Of a stretch of 64,000 bases of DNA, positions 1 through 13,732 are shown one piece after another. Positions within the stretch are counted from its first letter, which is position 1, and each line of letters starts with the position of its first letter. The notes beneath the pieces are model-generated. The model did not search any database. It saw nothing but the letters and a program-made list of their open reading frames with translations, and was not told the origin of the DNA. The stretch is from Mycteria americana. Taxonomy: Eukaryota > Chordata > Aves > Ciconiiformes > Ciconiidae. The position numbers and the translations under genes are program-made. The stretch is taken from NCBI RefSeq assembly GCF_035582795.1, contig NC_134366.1, positions 136,114,756 to 136,178,755 of the forward strand, in the 5' to 3' direction.

Positions 1-3000
1 CTTTTATGTGGAATGTTATTTTGTTGTTTGTAAGACTCGCTTTGCAAGAACATAAAGAAAAGCAGCCCAAGCTCTAATCATTAAGGCTGCTCAAGGATGA
101 CCATTCAGTTGACAAGACGAGGGGAACAACATAAAGTGTGAAAACATTCATCATGAGAAACCAGAGAAAATTACAGAATTCATGGAAATCACCCATTATT
201 CAAAAAAAGAAGTCAAACTGGGAATGTTTTTTCACTTTTAACCATCTGACAGACTTGCATGCAGAAAATAAAGGCACATTTTGCATGGTATAGCTCACTT
301 GGCCCAGCGATGGTATTTGGCCTCTGCAGCAGAAATCACATAGTTTGACTGGGAATATGAGTAGAAGACATCTTCCCTGGCTGGCCACAGGACGACAGTG
401 CTGGTCATGCAGATAGCCAAGAACCTGACAGTAAAACAGCCTGCAAAGAGCCGCTACCTGGCAAAGTTGGGCTACTGTCATATTCACAGCTGAATGGCAG
501 ATAGAATAGCAAGTGATGTGCCAGAAAATAAGGATTCTGCTTCTCCAAATATATTTACACCCAGAAGAGCACAGAAAAAGCAGACAAGAGCAAAGCAAAC
601 TAAGCAGACAGTCTGCACTAACAATGACCTGAGAGAGGTACACTCAGGCTTTAAGTGCAACCAAACAGTCACACAAAACAACCGCATGTTATTATTAGCC
701 CCCCTAAGCTTTTTGTTATTACTATTTTAAAGGCTTTCAACCTTGCCACCAGGGATTCAGAAGGATAAGTCAAGTAGCTAGGCCTAAGTTTCCAGAAGTA
801 TTTCTGATTTTCATTTCCTCAATTTTTAGATATTCCTATATGAGGACCTGATAAGGTCTTAAGCACCATTAGACTCAACAGAAAAAAGACCTGAGTCAAA
901 AAAATGACCGTGGATATATGTATACAGTCACCATCAGAGATGACTAAGTTATTTGTGCCCACAATTACCTCAGCACTAAACTATGCTGAGAGGAATTGGC
1001 AGCGATGTTTAAACATACTGAAACATACAGTCCCAGCAAATGAGCCCACTTAAAACTCATTCTATCCAATTCAAGCCCAGGTGATAGATTATAAATAAAA
1101 AGCAAATAATCCCAATCTGCCTACTTTCTAACAGCAAACAGAGAGGGCTGGAGTTCCCCTCCAGCTTGTGCTCTGTACCATTCTCCTCCAACGGTTCAAC
1201 CCAGAGACATTTTGCCTTCTTTCTACCTTTCTTTTGTGTGTGTTCTTCATGTTCAGATGAAATGTCAGTCTCTTATTTTAAGCCACAGTTTATGCAAGAT
1301 GAACCTTTCAGTTAACTACACAACATTTGAAAAGGCAGACTCTAGGAGGATTCCAGGTTCTCGTCCTAGATGCCCCCCCCCCCCCTTATTTAATCAAGTC
1401 TGTAAAAAGAAAGTTCACAATGTGATAACTATGTTCATTTTGGTCACACCCCACCCAACCATATGCTCTTGTTTTTTACCACACATGGAATTTTTGCACA
1501 CTAGCAATATGTTGGAGCTTTTTGGGTTTTAAGTGCTGAAATTAAATTACTTCTGGTGTGAAAACTGAAACCACCTCCAGCAACATGCAAGAATTTCTGA
1601 AGTTGTTGCAGATTCCACAATATTTTGGGTGTGGAACAGAGGAGGTGTACCTCTTCTTTCCTGCTTTCTTAAATTGGTTTACAACACAGAGATACTTCGG
1701 CTAACTGGCTTAGGACACACCTATACAGCATACTGCAGCGTGGCATGAGCATGGTGCAGCTTCGGGAGTAATTAGTCTTGTTGAAGGCAAGCAGACAAAG
1801 ACAAAGCAGTAACATAGCAACATTTTGCTCAAGATGGTTTGATTAAAACATACAAGCAGAAAACATGAACGGCTACAAGTTGTTTATTCAAATCTCCTGA
1901 ATTCCTTGTTTGTTTTGCATGAATAAGGTAATGCATGATGAAAGCATCAAAAGAAAATCCGGGGTTTTCAGTGAATCAGCTAGAGTTTAAACACATCCTT
2001 ATATAATACAAAGAAGGAGGAAGCGGAACTAGTACTGCAGTTTGCTCCTTCCAATGCCAAGTTTTCAGTATCCAAAGACATTAATAAGTCATTGCTTATT
2101 GCAAAGTGGCTGCCATGTTTAGATTAAAGATATTAATTTCTCTTTAAGCTTGGAACCTATAAAATGACATTTAAGTAATTTTTTTAATATCTTTTGCATA
2201 CTTTGATAGCAGAAAAAAACCTCTGAATTATGGAGCTGCTTCTACTAGGCCTGTTATGTATTTGCTACATATAAAATATACTTGATTGTTCCATTTAAAT
2301 TTTTTAAACAGTCAGATGTACCATATTCAGATAACTTACTATTTCTAGCTCCAATTACACATATCCAAGAATCTTATAACCTTTACTGTACTTATCCACA
2401 TACCATCAGAGAGATGCATTTAACAAGTACTCTAGGACAGGAAAAGAAACAGAAAAAGAGCTTCCAGTTTCCTGAGCTGACGAAGTCTGGACCAGTCTTT
2501 CCTCCAGGTAAAAGACACATTTCAGCAGGAGGCTTCCACAGAGCTCAGCTTCTAACATGCAGAGAAACAAAATTTTGTCTCACAAGGCTGTAGTTCCTCG
2601 CCCCTGAGTCTACTCATCTTGAGTTGCACAGGAACATCCCTCTTCTTCTGCAACCTCAACACCTCCCTTTCTTCCTCCTCCATCTTTGATTACCACCACC
2701 GCCAAAAAGGGCACCTTGATATTGCCACCAAAAGAGACTCGAAACATTCCCCCAGCCTCTCCCAGCTGAAAGCCAGCTAACCTACTCATTAAATAATCCC
2801 GCTGGACAAAAGAAGGCATGTTTCATTCCCCCTCTCTCAGAGTCCTCTCCGAATAATGAGCTGCTCTATGAAATAAGGATTTCTACCTCAGTCAATGAAA
2901 TATGGATTTCTACCTCTTCCCTCCTGCTCTCCCTTGTCCTGCTGGATACACAAGACCCAGCTTCTCCTCCTTCCATCCCTGTACCACATGAGACCTGCAG

Positions 3001-6000
3001 CAAGCTAGGAGGCTGCTTAATTTCTCATTTTCTTTGGTTGCAATGCTCCCTCTCTTCCCTTCAAGTAAGTCCATTTCTCCTACCTTGTTTTAGCTTCATA
3101 CACCTAAAAGCTTCTGAGCTTTAATATAGCAGTACTCTTGACCCAGCCAACAGCCGGGGTCCTGCTGTACTGAGCACTTCACAAGTTTATACAGAGATGG
3201 TCTTTCCATGTCACCCATCACAGAGCTGATCCTCGGGCCTCCCACATGGACAAGGTTTCCACTCTGCTCACAAATCCAGAGCTTCCCCCAAAAGCCAGCC
3301 AGATTGCAAGGAGTCAGAATCAGTGCTGTTATTATATTTCTTCTTGAGTTTTTATCAATTACCATCACTATATTACTGTTTATTGAAAACGTTTGTCTTC
3401 TTGTTTGGTTGTTTTTTCCTGCCTTAGCAATATAACATACTGTAAAATAGAAAATTTTTGAAGAATTTTGAAAATATTATTTTGAAAAACAATATTTTTA
3501 GAATTTACAAATGGGAATTGCCTTGAAGTTGTCCAAACAGCAACAATGGAAAGAAGACAAGAAAAATCAGCCTGAATGTAGAACCACAGTGTTTAGCTAA
3601 AGAGGGTTCAGTCACTAACGTCGTGCAAACCTAAATCTTGGGCACTGCTGGCGTTGTACTATTTAAAGAATCAGCAACAAGGAAAAATGTTTCATGGGAA
3701 CTTCCGGTAAGAATTCAAAGCTGAATCTCATTTTCATTACGTTTGGATCTCTTTTGTCTTTCTTACCATAATGATTCAAGCACTGAAGCACTCCTTGACT
3801 GAACAATCTCAAAAAGTGTATTTTAAATTGGGAATACTTGCACTTCAATGACAGTGGAATTAAGAATTATTTTTAGTCAAATGTCTAGTTGCCATACCGA
3901 GTCAAAAAATACAGAATCATTTGCAGTACATAGACAAATCATGAACTGAAAAAATTTAAAAAAAGGAAAAAAATATTTTGTATCTTTTGGGAGCTATTCA
4001 CTGAAAGTGCTTAGGGTAGGTAAGAGGAAGTATCATTTTCACCAGCTCTGAAAAATGCAATATGCTTCAGGTAAAACTTCCATCACCCTCTGCGGAGTGT
4101 GATTTTTTTTTTTAAGACGGCAAATAAACACTTTCCTCCCCCAAAACAAACCTTAAATCAAAGCTTCCTCCCAGAAGCTCAGATATTCCTTGTATAAGCT
4201 TTAAACACACACAGCTGTATATTTTTTAGCACAAAGACTCACAGCAGCCTCTTTTAGTATTCCCCTATTATCATGAACCAGCAGGTATCAGTATGCGGCT
4301 CCGGGCAGGTTGGTAACACCTGCTTAGGAGGGTCAGGAAAATTCTGGCATCCTCTTCCACTTCCAGGAAAACCCAAGCATGGGTCTGAAGTGTTTTGCAG
4401 ACCCCGAAACATTATTTTATTGGATTCTAAATATAAATGTTTATTATGATTTGTAGTTTCAAGCAAGCAGCATCCTCCATTGGCGTGTTGCGGAGCCAAA
4501 GGAAGGCTTACTGACGATATGGCATGATATCTTTCCTTCATTTGAATGTTCAGAACTACCTTTGGACAATTAGACATAAGACTATATTTCCTAAATTTGC
4601 ATAAAATGAGAATCACACAGATGGACAACACATGCTTCCCATAAGTCCAGTGTGAAAATTACTCTATCACTTGTCGTTGTACCCAATCTTTCCACATTTC
4701 TGGCAATTCACATCTTAAACAAACAAGAATTGTGACAAGCAAAACAGATGGTCTCTCCTCCTCCTTCCTAAAAAGTTCCAAAGGCACATTTCCCAAAATT
4801 CTTGCTTTATAATGGTGCTGTTCTACTTGTCACAGCAGTTTTGAAAGAACTTTCAGTAATACACAAATAGCAGGCCTAAGCCTCTTTTACACCAAGGTCC
4901 TGGAAAACTGCCTGTGAGTGCAAAGGATCTGCGCAGGGAATGAGCTAAAGCCCCCAGATCATCTAGGTGAATTTCAAGAGGTGTCCATCAAGCCGTTTAA
5001 AGCAGGGTTGCTATTCAAAGGCTAAAAGGCAAATTCTGTTTCCTTCTCCATTTATAAACTAGATTATTAAGAGATGTTTGGTGTCAGCTCATTATTCAGC
5101 ATGTGGGAGCTTTATCAAACCCACATATTTGCTAAGGAAAAAATGTCCTGCAACAAAGGGCGCTCCTAACCAGTGGCACATGAGCCTCTTCATTGGGAGC
5201 ATTCACAATAGATATAGAGCTAAGAATGCCTTTGCCTCCCATTGTGGCCTTACAGCATATCAGCCGTTGCATTTCTCTTTTATCTCCACCCCATGTGGTC
5301 TTCTGCTCAAATGTGCCAACTATGGCTACAGGTACCTATCGCCTACACAGCAGGAGCTGTGCAATGTTTAGAGAGATGGGACAGGCAAATGCACCTTGCA
5401 AGGGTTACGGTCATAGAAAAAGTCGGGCATCATTACTGCTGTCTTAAAGGAAAGCAACTGTTGTCAGCTGCATTTTGGGAGAAGTCTGATACTGTCAGAG
5501 CATATCAGGTGGCATCTGAAAACACCTACTTAAGGAGAGCCTCAGCCAAGGTAGAGGAGGAAAATCTATTTACTAAACACCATAAGGTGACAGAGAGGCC
5601 TGTGGCAGCCCTCGCCACGCACAGAGACGCAGCTCCAGGACTCTCTAGGTAGCAGGTTGGCAGATGGTTTTTTCCAGACTCCGTTTCAGGCTCATGTGCC
5701 TCAGGGGCTATCTTAGGTGTTCCACTCAGCCTTATTTACAGGTGGTGTATTTAATCCCTGACCCAGGAGGCAAAGGGAGGGCTACATATTCTGTATTACC
5801 CTGCAAGTGTGCACCCTTCCTATGTCAGACTTGGACATGTGCATTTCTCAGTAAAAGGTTCATGCATAAATTCAGACACTTCTGCGTATGAACAGCAAAG
5901 AGTAGAAATGCATACTTAACAGGACAGAGTGCTAGTGAAAGTTTTCTTGTATTTGTAGGCCACCTAAGTCACTGAAGTTAGCTCCATAATTAACTGACTG

Positions 6001-8541
6001 GATGGTGCCTAAGGCTAATTTGCTGGTTGAAAAGAAAGAGAGAATACAGAGACTCTTACTAATGATCAGGATCTGCCACTCTCACTTACACTGGATATCA
6101 TTTCACTGCCTGAACTATCTCTTCAGTTTTAGTTGACCAAGTCAAGACATCATTAAATTAGGTTGAGCAGTAATTTATGCCAGAAATACTCCCACTGGTA
6201 CTACTGGACTATTTCTGGAATAAATTACTATTCGTGTTTATCCCTGCTATTGTTCCCTTCCCCTAAACAACAGAGAACACAGCAGGACTAAGGGTCATTT
6301 CATATTAAAATGCATAACAAAGACAAGGAGTCTTTTCTGAAGTGTTTATAAACTTGTATCCAGAGACCGAAGTCTTCTATTTGACCATAAATTCAGTACA
6401 TGTAGTCACAAGTTTCCACATTCCATCCACCCTGGCAATATGTTTTGATCGCAGTTTGAAGTGATCACTTCTGAAGCAAAAAGCTCCTTCAGTTTCTATA
6501 CCCCCAGCTCATTGGAGTCTCTGCTTTACATGTAAAAACTACATCTACACTACGGAGTCAGAGCAAACTCTGCTTCAGCTACATTTAAAACTAGATGAGG
6601 CATCTCTGTAGCACTTACACCTAGAGAACAGATATCTTCTAAGAAAGGCAATTAATCTAAATATGAACAATGATTTTTTTCTGATGAGAAACCTCTTTCT
6701 AGTTTCAAGGCCAAAGCACAGAACCCATTTTGCATGTCGCAAATGGACCTGGACTGCAAAGTGAGGGAACAATAAAAGACCTGTTAGGAAACAGTACATA
6801 TAATTTATCAGCTGAGCATTTCCTTCCAGGGACACATGTCGCTCTGTTATCATCAGCGCAAGCAGAAGTGTAATTACTCCACATAACCTCTGCCTCTCAG
6901 CAAACAAATACTTCTGAAGTGGAAGCTTGAAGGCAAAAAGCAAGGAGACTCCTGGGAATACCTGCGCCATTTGCCATGTTACCTTCTCGTGACCAAAACT
7001 GCTGATGCAAGAGCATCCTCCCTAACTTCAAAAGCTCTGTGTTCTTCCCAATACACGTGCAGGAATCTGCCTGGCTTGAGGGACCCGAGGGCATTGCACA
7101 GAGAAGAAATAGCATAGGCCAAGTTCTTGAAAACTAATCGCCGCAATCTGGCAAATTTTTGGCATGCAGCCACCCCCAGCAGCCATTCAAAAATGCCAGG
7201 TGGCTCCGTCTTGCCAGCGAGATGATTTGGCAGAGATTTTGAAATGAAGCAATTCAAAGTGAAAATCATCTGCCCTTTCCAAACAGAACTGTCTCAAACA
7301 CTTGATTAGATTTCAATCCAAAATAGACATTTTTCTGTTCAAATTAACTGACTGCAAAATAAGCTATTTTTGTCCTAGCTTGTCTGGCTGATCGTGCCTC
7401 ATAACGACTTTGTGGTATTTCTGCATGTTACCTTTGCTGAGGCGTGGGCTCTATTATGGAAACTGGCAGGATATGTTGTAAATGGGAATTATATTTTGAT
7501 AATCTCGGTAAATAGGAACTTCGTATTAATAAAAACTCTTGTGAGCCGCAATGCACATCTGCCCTCAGCTTCTTGCCACATGGTATCTCATCTTCAGCAG
7601 CAAGACTTACTAGGAGAAAAAAACTAATCCTGGATGCTAAATGGGAGCGGAGGTAGTTGAGGGGCTGCTGACAGATTTATATTTGTTTATAAAATATTGA
7701 ATAGTCAAAACTGAACCTGAGCTAGTTTTATAAATTTTCTGATCTCAGAAAGATTTCCAATCTTGAAACTGCTCTAAGATCTTACTTCTGTGGGTTTTAG
7801 CATCAAACCATTTTATTCCCAAGTTGAAGACAACTTTTTGTTTGGGAATTTGATTTTATTTACATCACAAACAATTTAAAAGTTTAAAAAATCAATGTCC
7901 AAGCACATTTTAATTGACCTGATATTAACTGCCTTTGTTTGTTTTTCTGGGTTGGTTTGTTGACCAGCTGAGGAAGATTGAATGGGAGGAGGTGAAAATT
8001 TTCAAAGGTACAATTTTCCATCCCAGTTTAAACTTTGAAAAAACTTTCACAATATGAGAAGACAGTTTCCTAGACTGTTCTAGACAAGGACATTCTGAAG
8101 AGATGCAGAATTTTTTTTCTAAAGGAAATGGTCTTGGAGGGAAACCTAGCTCTGGTCCACAAGTCATTCCTGAAATTCCTCTGCAAGAGGGAAGCTCAGC
8201 AGCAACTCAGAGCTATTCAGGGTACCTGGTGTGGAGGGTGGGAGGGGAGATGAGCAGGGAACAGACTTAGGCTGGACACTTCTAGGTTTTGTGCGTCGAT
8301 CGCCTCTCCTGGGACTCTGATGATGTGACTGAGACACAGTGTCCTCTGTCCAGAGTCCACTGACCCAAAATGTTATACCATTTGACAGAAGAAACAATTC
8401 TTGTTGTTTCCTGGATGTTAGCTAGTTACATAGCAAAGAAAATACTTCCAAAGGTAGAAAGCTTGTCCAGAAAGCAGAATTGTAACACTTCAAACTGCTG
8501 ATAAGTGAAATTTAAAGAGAGAAGCAAACCTGACAGTGTTG
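1..8541. other. unique non-coding DNA, no gene recognised
   Basis: AT-leaning unique sequence, probably intergenic or intronic. Open frames on both strands are short, overlap each other and show no known domain. I see no CR1 or LTR signature. One stretch near 6960-7270 has more CpG than its surroundings and no repeat character, but nothing identifies it as an exon. A 13-base C run lies at 1373-1385. Confidence 0.6.
1373..1385. repeat. poly-C homopolymer (13 C)
   Basis: An uninterrupted run of 13 cytosines in otherwise mixed sequence. Runs of this length are prone to slippage and to sequencing error, so the exact count should be treated as uncertain. Confidence 0.9.
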
Positions 8542-8671
8542 GAGAGGAGAAATGACAGGAATCTTTCTCTATACTCCCTGCGCACCCTGGAACTTATAAT
8601 ACACAAGAGAGGAGAAATGACAGGAATCTTTCTATATACTCCCTGCGCACCCTGGAACTTACAATACACAA
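8542..8671. repeat. 65 bp tandem duplication, two copies
   Basis: Unit 1 is 8542-8606 and unit 2 is 8607-8671. They start with the same GAGAGGAGAAATGACAGG and differ at only two positions that I can find, one in the CTCTAT/CTATAT segment and one in TTATAAT/TTACAAT. The near-identity implies a recent local duplication. The unit matches no transposon I recognise. Confidence 0.95.
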
Positions 8672-9610
8672 GAAGATCTCTCAGGACTTTTAAAATTACC
8701 ACCGTAGCTCGTGACCCTGTTAGTTACCATATACCCCAAAATTTCCAATTAAAAATACAGGAAGTCAAATAAAACATGTAAGAGAACATGCTCAGGGTAA
8801 ATCAGTCCTTATTGCAGAAGATGGCTGCCCGGACAGTAAGAGGCTGGTTGCTGCCCTCCTACAGCCAGCCAGCATCAGCTGTAAGGTACTAAATATCCTT
8901 TACCAGCGCTGGTTGGGTGTTACAGGGCATACAGCTTACCCCACAGTACAGTACACCTCTCAGTGCCCAAGCTAATGGGATTTGCCAGAGGCTGCCTGCC
9001 CATCGGCGACCAAGGTCACCCCAAGGTCACCTCTGGCTTAGTGCTTGGGCACCTCCGAGTGGGCTCCCATGCCCAAGGGATATGCCAGAAGAGCCTGGCA
9101 TGCACACTATCTCCTATCTCCTCCTACCTTCACAGCCCACCCTGCAGGAGGCTCCTCCCAGGCCCTCAGGTCCGGGTAGTTCAATTCTAGTCTTGGCCGC
9201 TTTTTCTCTTCCCTGAGAAGTATTCTCCGCATTTGTCGAACTCAACCTCCTGCCTTTACCACAGAGGCCCTGGGAGGAAAAATTGCAGGATTGCGATTGC
9301 AGGGCTCATCCTCCTGCCCCTTATGCTGGGTGACTCCTCCCTCCTTGGGACTCAGTCATTCACACCATTATCACCTACCTTCTTGCGTCACAGCTCAGTG
9401 ATGTCACTATGCATGCCTACATGAGGCAGTCACCCAAGTAGGTTAGACACAGCCTAAGTGCTACCTTTTTCTTCCTGCCTTTTTACATGCAGACATTTCA
9501 GAGCTGTAAGACAAGGCAGAGGGGATTGCAAGGCAGATTTCCTGCGTTCTTTTCCTACACCACTAGCTGACCTTCCGTGTAAGCTCACAAGAAACCACTT
9601 CGGCTCCTCT

Positions 9611-9690
9611 ACTCAGCTGCCTACCTGTAAAACAGGGATAACCATACCTAGAGGATTCATTGCAGGCTGAACATTATTTGGCATAATTCA
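9611..9690 (+). mobile_element. MIR-like SINE relic
   Basis: The stretch CTACCTGTAAAACAGGGATA followed by an ATACCTA-GAGGATT pattern resembles the conserved MIR core (CTCATCTGTAAAATGGGGATAAT ... TACCT ... GTGAGGATT) in consensus orientation. It is strongly diverged and short, as expected for an amniote-age relic in a bird genome. An L2-type tail is the main alternative. Confidence 0.45.
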
Positions 9691-11899
9691 TGCTATTACA
9701 AGGAACTTTTTGCAGTCCTTAGTACCTAAGTATCAGAGAGTTACATGGCTTTTCCCATGCTACAAGGCAAAAAGTATAATTGGCTCGACATCATCACCAC
9801 GGTTTTCATAATTACTGTAAGACTGAAAAAACACCTTCATAGGTATTTAAAGGCCAGTAGGGAGCTCTCTAGGTGTGTCCTCTTGCATTAACAGTTTGTA
9901 AAGTTTTTTCCTAGCAATTCCTCCACCAAACTCACTCATCATGGTTTAGATGTAGCAATTTTCGTCCTTTTTGACTTGCGCTTTTCAAGGAGAGGTGTTA
10001 ACTTCTGTCAAGCCTCCAGGCAATAAAGCTGCCTTTTTAAGCTCTCCTTTGAGATCTCTTAGAAATAGTCCATAGAGACCAACAATCTCTTGATTAAATT
10101 GATTAGAGCTTATTGTGTTCACTGCTTCAACTATTTGCATTCCTGTCTCCAAAGAGCTATCTCTGCTCGCACAGACCCAGACAACCCCGCAGAGAGCAGC
10201 AGAACTTCTTAGCCAGCTGTGATGTTTAAGGGATGGGGGAGCTGGGGAAGGAGATTTTCCCCACCACCGGTTTAAGTGTGCCACCCTCTGGACAGTGGTC
10301 TGAATCGCCTTTTCCAGACCACCAAAATCTTGAGATAAAGCTCAGTGGGGTCCAATAGGTTGCAGACCTGAACCAAAAGCCAACTGCATTCATGTAATAC
10401 TGAGTCCGGCTTAGCCCAACCAGGAGCAAAATGCAAGCTTTCTATTATTAGCTCTATAGCCCATTGCTGAAAACAGACCTGATCCTGTGACATCAAGCAT
10501 TGCAATTCATTTTCAGATATTAAAAGTCTCCGTAATCTGCTTCTACCCTTGGACTACTGCTGTCTTTTCCATTCTGCCTGTTGCAAGCAGAGACATGTGA
10601 ACTGCATCACCACCCAAGTCAGAAGATGTGCTAGCAGGCAAGGCTTTCGCCATTAAGGCCCTTTGCCTGTCTAATTAAATTTTCTACTTTTCAGTTAATT
10701 ATTTTGTCCATTTTAAGATTTACATTTTGCCTCAGTTCCCCTCTCTGTCTCGAAGAGAAAGAAGCTAGATAGTGCTGTGCGACAGAGGGTCAGTCTCTTT
10801 GGGGGGACTGCACAGGGTATTTTGGACTCTACCTTGCACTAAGCAGCAAGTCTTTTACAAAGAGTGCCAAGGCAAAATGCAAACTGCCTTATAGAGCAGG
10901 AAGCCACAAAACCACCCAAATGAAGTAAGCACATTAAGCCTCCAGATGGGTGGCAGACCATATGGAAAACGCTTCTCACCAGGGAGACAAACCTGTAGTC
11001 CAGCAGCATTTCTCTCTGTCCTCTCCTACTAGCTTGAAGCCTTACAACCCATAAACCCACTAGATTGATTTTAAGTTTTACTATGTATTACAGTGTTCCC
11101 AGGCCAGGTCAGACTATTCCTTCTTGAGTGAAAACTCTAGGTTTTGTTATTAGATCCTCATAATGGCATCTTACTCATAATTCTTGGAAGCAATGTGCCT
11201 CGGTGGGCAATTTTGTAAGTGATCAGATTACAATGGACTGAAATGTGATGAAAGTGCTGCATAAACCAGGTTAAAATTGAAAGCCTGCATTTCCAAAAGT
11301 GACTTATCTAGCATTTGATAGATGAGGAAAAGAAGAAAGGAAGAGATATCCCTACTAAACAAAGCATTGTCAGAAACATTTGTTCTCACTGGACAGTAAA
11401 CTGACCAACACCTTGTTCATAGGAAAGCAGAAGCTGCCTTCTCGCAATTGGGCTGTGACGTTAAAAACTGTGCTGAAAGAAAATTAAAATTAGAAAATCC
11501 AAGCACTCAGTACTTCACAATAGGAAAAAAAGCTGCCTGTCCTAATTTCATCCAACTGTTTTGTATATAAGCATTGTGAGATGAAATACTCTATTGTGTG
11601 ACATAGAGTACATACTGTGACATGGCCCCAGCATCATATCCCAGGCTCATTCAGTGTGCAGAACAGCTGATGTGCAAACTCATCAGCCTTACTGATGTGC
11701 AAACTTATTCAACCTTTCTGTGTGCCTTCTTTCAAGGAATGGTTTGGCCATTATTTGCAGTGCCACAGCCCAACGTTTTATCAAGTATGAAGTCATTCAT
11801 TACCTCCTGGAAGTTTCTGTGATGACGTCATTTCACAACAACTGATCCACAGCCATTATGAATGTGTCTCTCTGGTATGCCCCAGAGATGAGAGCAAGG

Positions 11900-11940
11900 A
11901 CACTTCGCAGAAGGGAAGCTGAGGCACAGGGATATTTGGG
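11900..11940 (-). mobile_element. possible MIR-like SINE scrap
   Basis: CGCAGAAGGGAAGCTGAGGCACAGGGATAT resembles the reverse of the MIR core (ACAGATGAGGAAACTGAGGCACAGAGAG). Only about 35 bases align by eye, so chance resemblance is possible. Confidence 0.3.
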
Positions 11941-13646
11941 TCCAGTTTAGTTGATTGTCCTTCAAATGGTTTTCCAAAGTGTTTAACATTTTACAATATC
12001 ATGTGGCAGAGAAACCTAGACCAATTTCAATATGTGTAACTCTTGCGGCATAATGTCTTAGCTCTGTAGCAGAAATAGAGATCCCACCTAGTTGTCCAAG
12101 TGACATTCCTGAGATGATCTTACAGGCAAACCATTAAGTGGCCATTACTAGAGACTTCACATCCATTAGTGACTGACTTAAGGTTGCACAGGCAATGCTG
12201 ATTTGGGTATTTCCCTACAGTAAGCTTCATTATACAGAACTGTATTTTTCCTTCTGCATGAGTTGAAGCAAAGCTGAGGGTTTCACATCCACTGTAGACA
12301 CAGCTAACAGTCGTGTCCCCCACCCCTGCAGCCCTCATATCTGCCCTGTGTCACCTGAGCTTCTCCCTCTGCTCCTAGCCACAGTCATCGTCATCTCTTT
12401 GCTGCAGGCTGGCTCAGATTTTCAGTCCCTACCAGCTCTTCCAAAGAGTTTTTTCCAGCCTCTGCCTTTCTACCACTTCTTCTGCAATCCAGTGTGACAG
12501 ATCCCTCTGTTTATCATGTAGACACACTGAGGGGAAGCACCAAGAGAGCAAGACCAGGTGTGTAAGTTCAGCAGCTATGACCAGCTGAAAGCCAGAGACT
12601 TACAATGAAAAGCATTAGAGAATCTGTAGTAGACAGTATTGCTAGCAGCTCTGTCTTTAATGGGTGCAGTGGTGGCTGCCACAACCATGTCTTTTCATTG
12701 TAACACAAACATGACAATTACCTCATTGTTACTAAGCATTTGCCTCAGTTATATCTCATGACAACAGGTTCCCCAAGGCAGCAACAATAGTGCCATAAGG
12801 GCTGGTCTATGCTTCAATGTTTCATCTATATAGTTGCAATAGTTAAAAGTTCAGAGGAAAAGGAAACAGAATATGCTAGTAAAGAAGTTACTGCTTGTTT
12901 AAACTGTGCCTCCACCAAGAAAGCTCGCAAAGCTCCCTACAAGCCTTTCCAGCACAGATGCATACCCTTCACACATTACAGAGACAGTCACCAAGCAGTG
13001 CAGGGTTTCCTCATCTTACAGTCCCAGAATAATAAACCCCAGAATAATCCTGAAAAGTAGTTTATGGACATGTCTATCCTCTGCTTTTGAGGAAGAACAA
13101 ACAGCATGTAACAGCTACACCAAGAACAGGATTTGAACTGCCTGCATAACTTCTTGCCAGTAAAATACAACTCCCTTCTGTGCTCTGCCACCAGTAAATC
13201 ACATAGCAAGGCACTCCTCTTTCTGTAACATATATTGTAAAGCTTTCCTTTTAGCAAACTCAAATTTCTTCTCTTTCGGTCTCAGTGATGGAATTTAATC
13301 TATTAAATAGTCAGGATCTTTTCCTGGTTAAAGCAGAGCCAGGAAGATCTGCCACAACTCTTTCTTTTTAACACTGTGCTGCAGAGGGAAAAGGATGAAA
13401 CGAAAAGGCTAAACAAACTATGTCAAAAGATTATTCAGTGTCTGACACTCAGTGGCCAAAATCTAGTACTGCAGTTACAAGCCGGCTACAGAAATCAGTA
13501 CTGCCTCAAAAGTAACCCAGTTCAAAAGTGACCCCATTCAATACACCAATAGGAATATTAAAGGACACATCATCTGCCATTTTAGTATTTTATTAGCATG
13601 TGTTTTTAAGCTATGGGATCAACACAGTGAGAATTAAAACCAGGGT

Positions 13647-13732
13647 TTCAATTACAGGTAATTGAACCTGAACAGAGGGCACAAAATCCAAACACTCTAA
13701 TTTAATTATTTCAGAATTAATGAAATAATTTC
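13647..13732. promoter_or_regulatory. palindromic homeodomain-type site with a cluster of TAAT/ATTA cores
   Basis: 13647-13666 is a perfect inverted repeat, TTCAATTAC-AG-GTAATTGAA, with 9 bp arms and a 2 bp spacer. It places two CAATTA cores head to head. The following 13697-13732 is dense in AATTTAATTA and GAATTAATGA type cores. Paired and Antennapedia-class homeodomains bind such cores. Regulatory function is inference; AT-rich DNA produces these cores by chance. Confidence 0.25.

Noticed and set aside
5242..5652. 136-codon plus-strand frame as a gene
   Set aside because: No domain, no codon signature and two competing frames over the same bases. Consistent with chance.
6960..7270. CpG-containing minus-strand frame as an exon
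   Set aside because: Non-repetitive and slightly CpG-enriched, but no splice sites, domain or family could be recognised.
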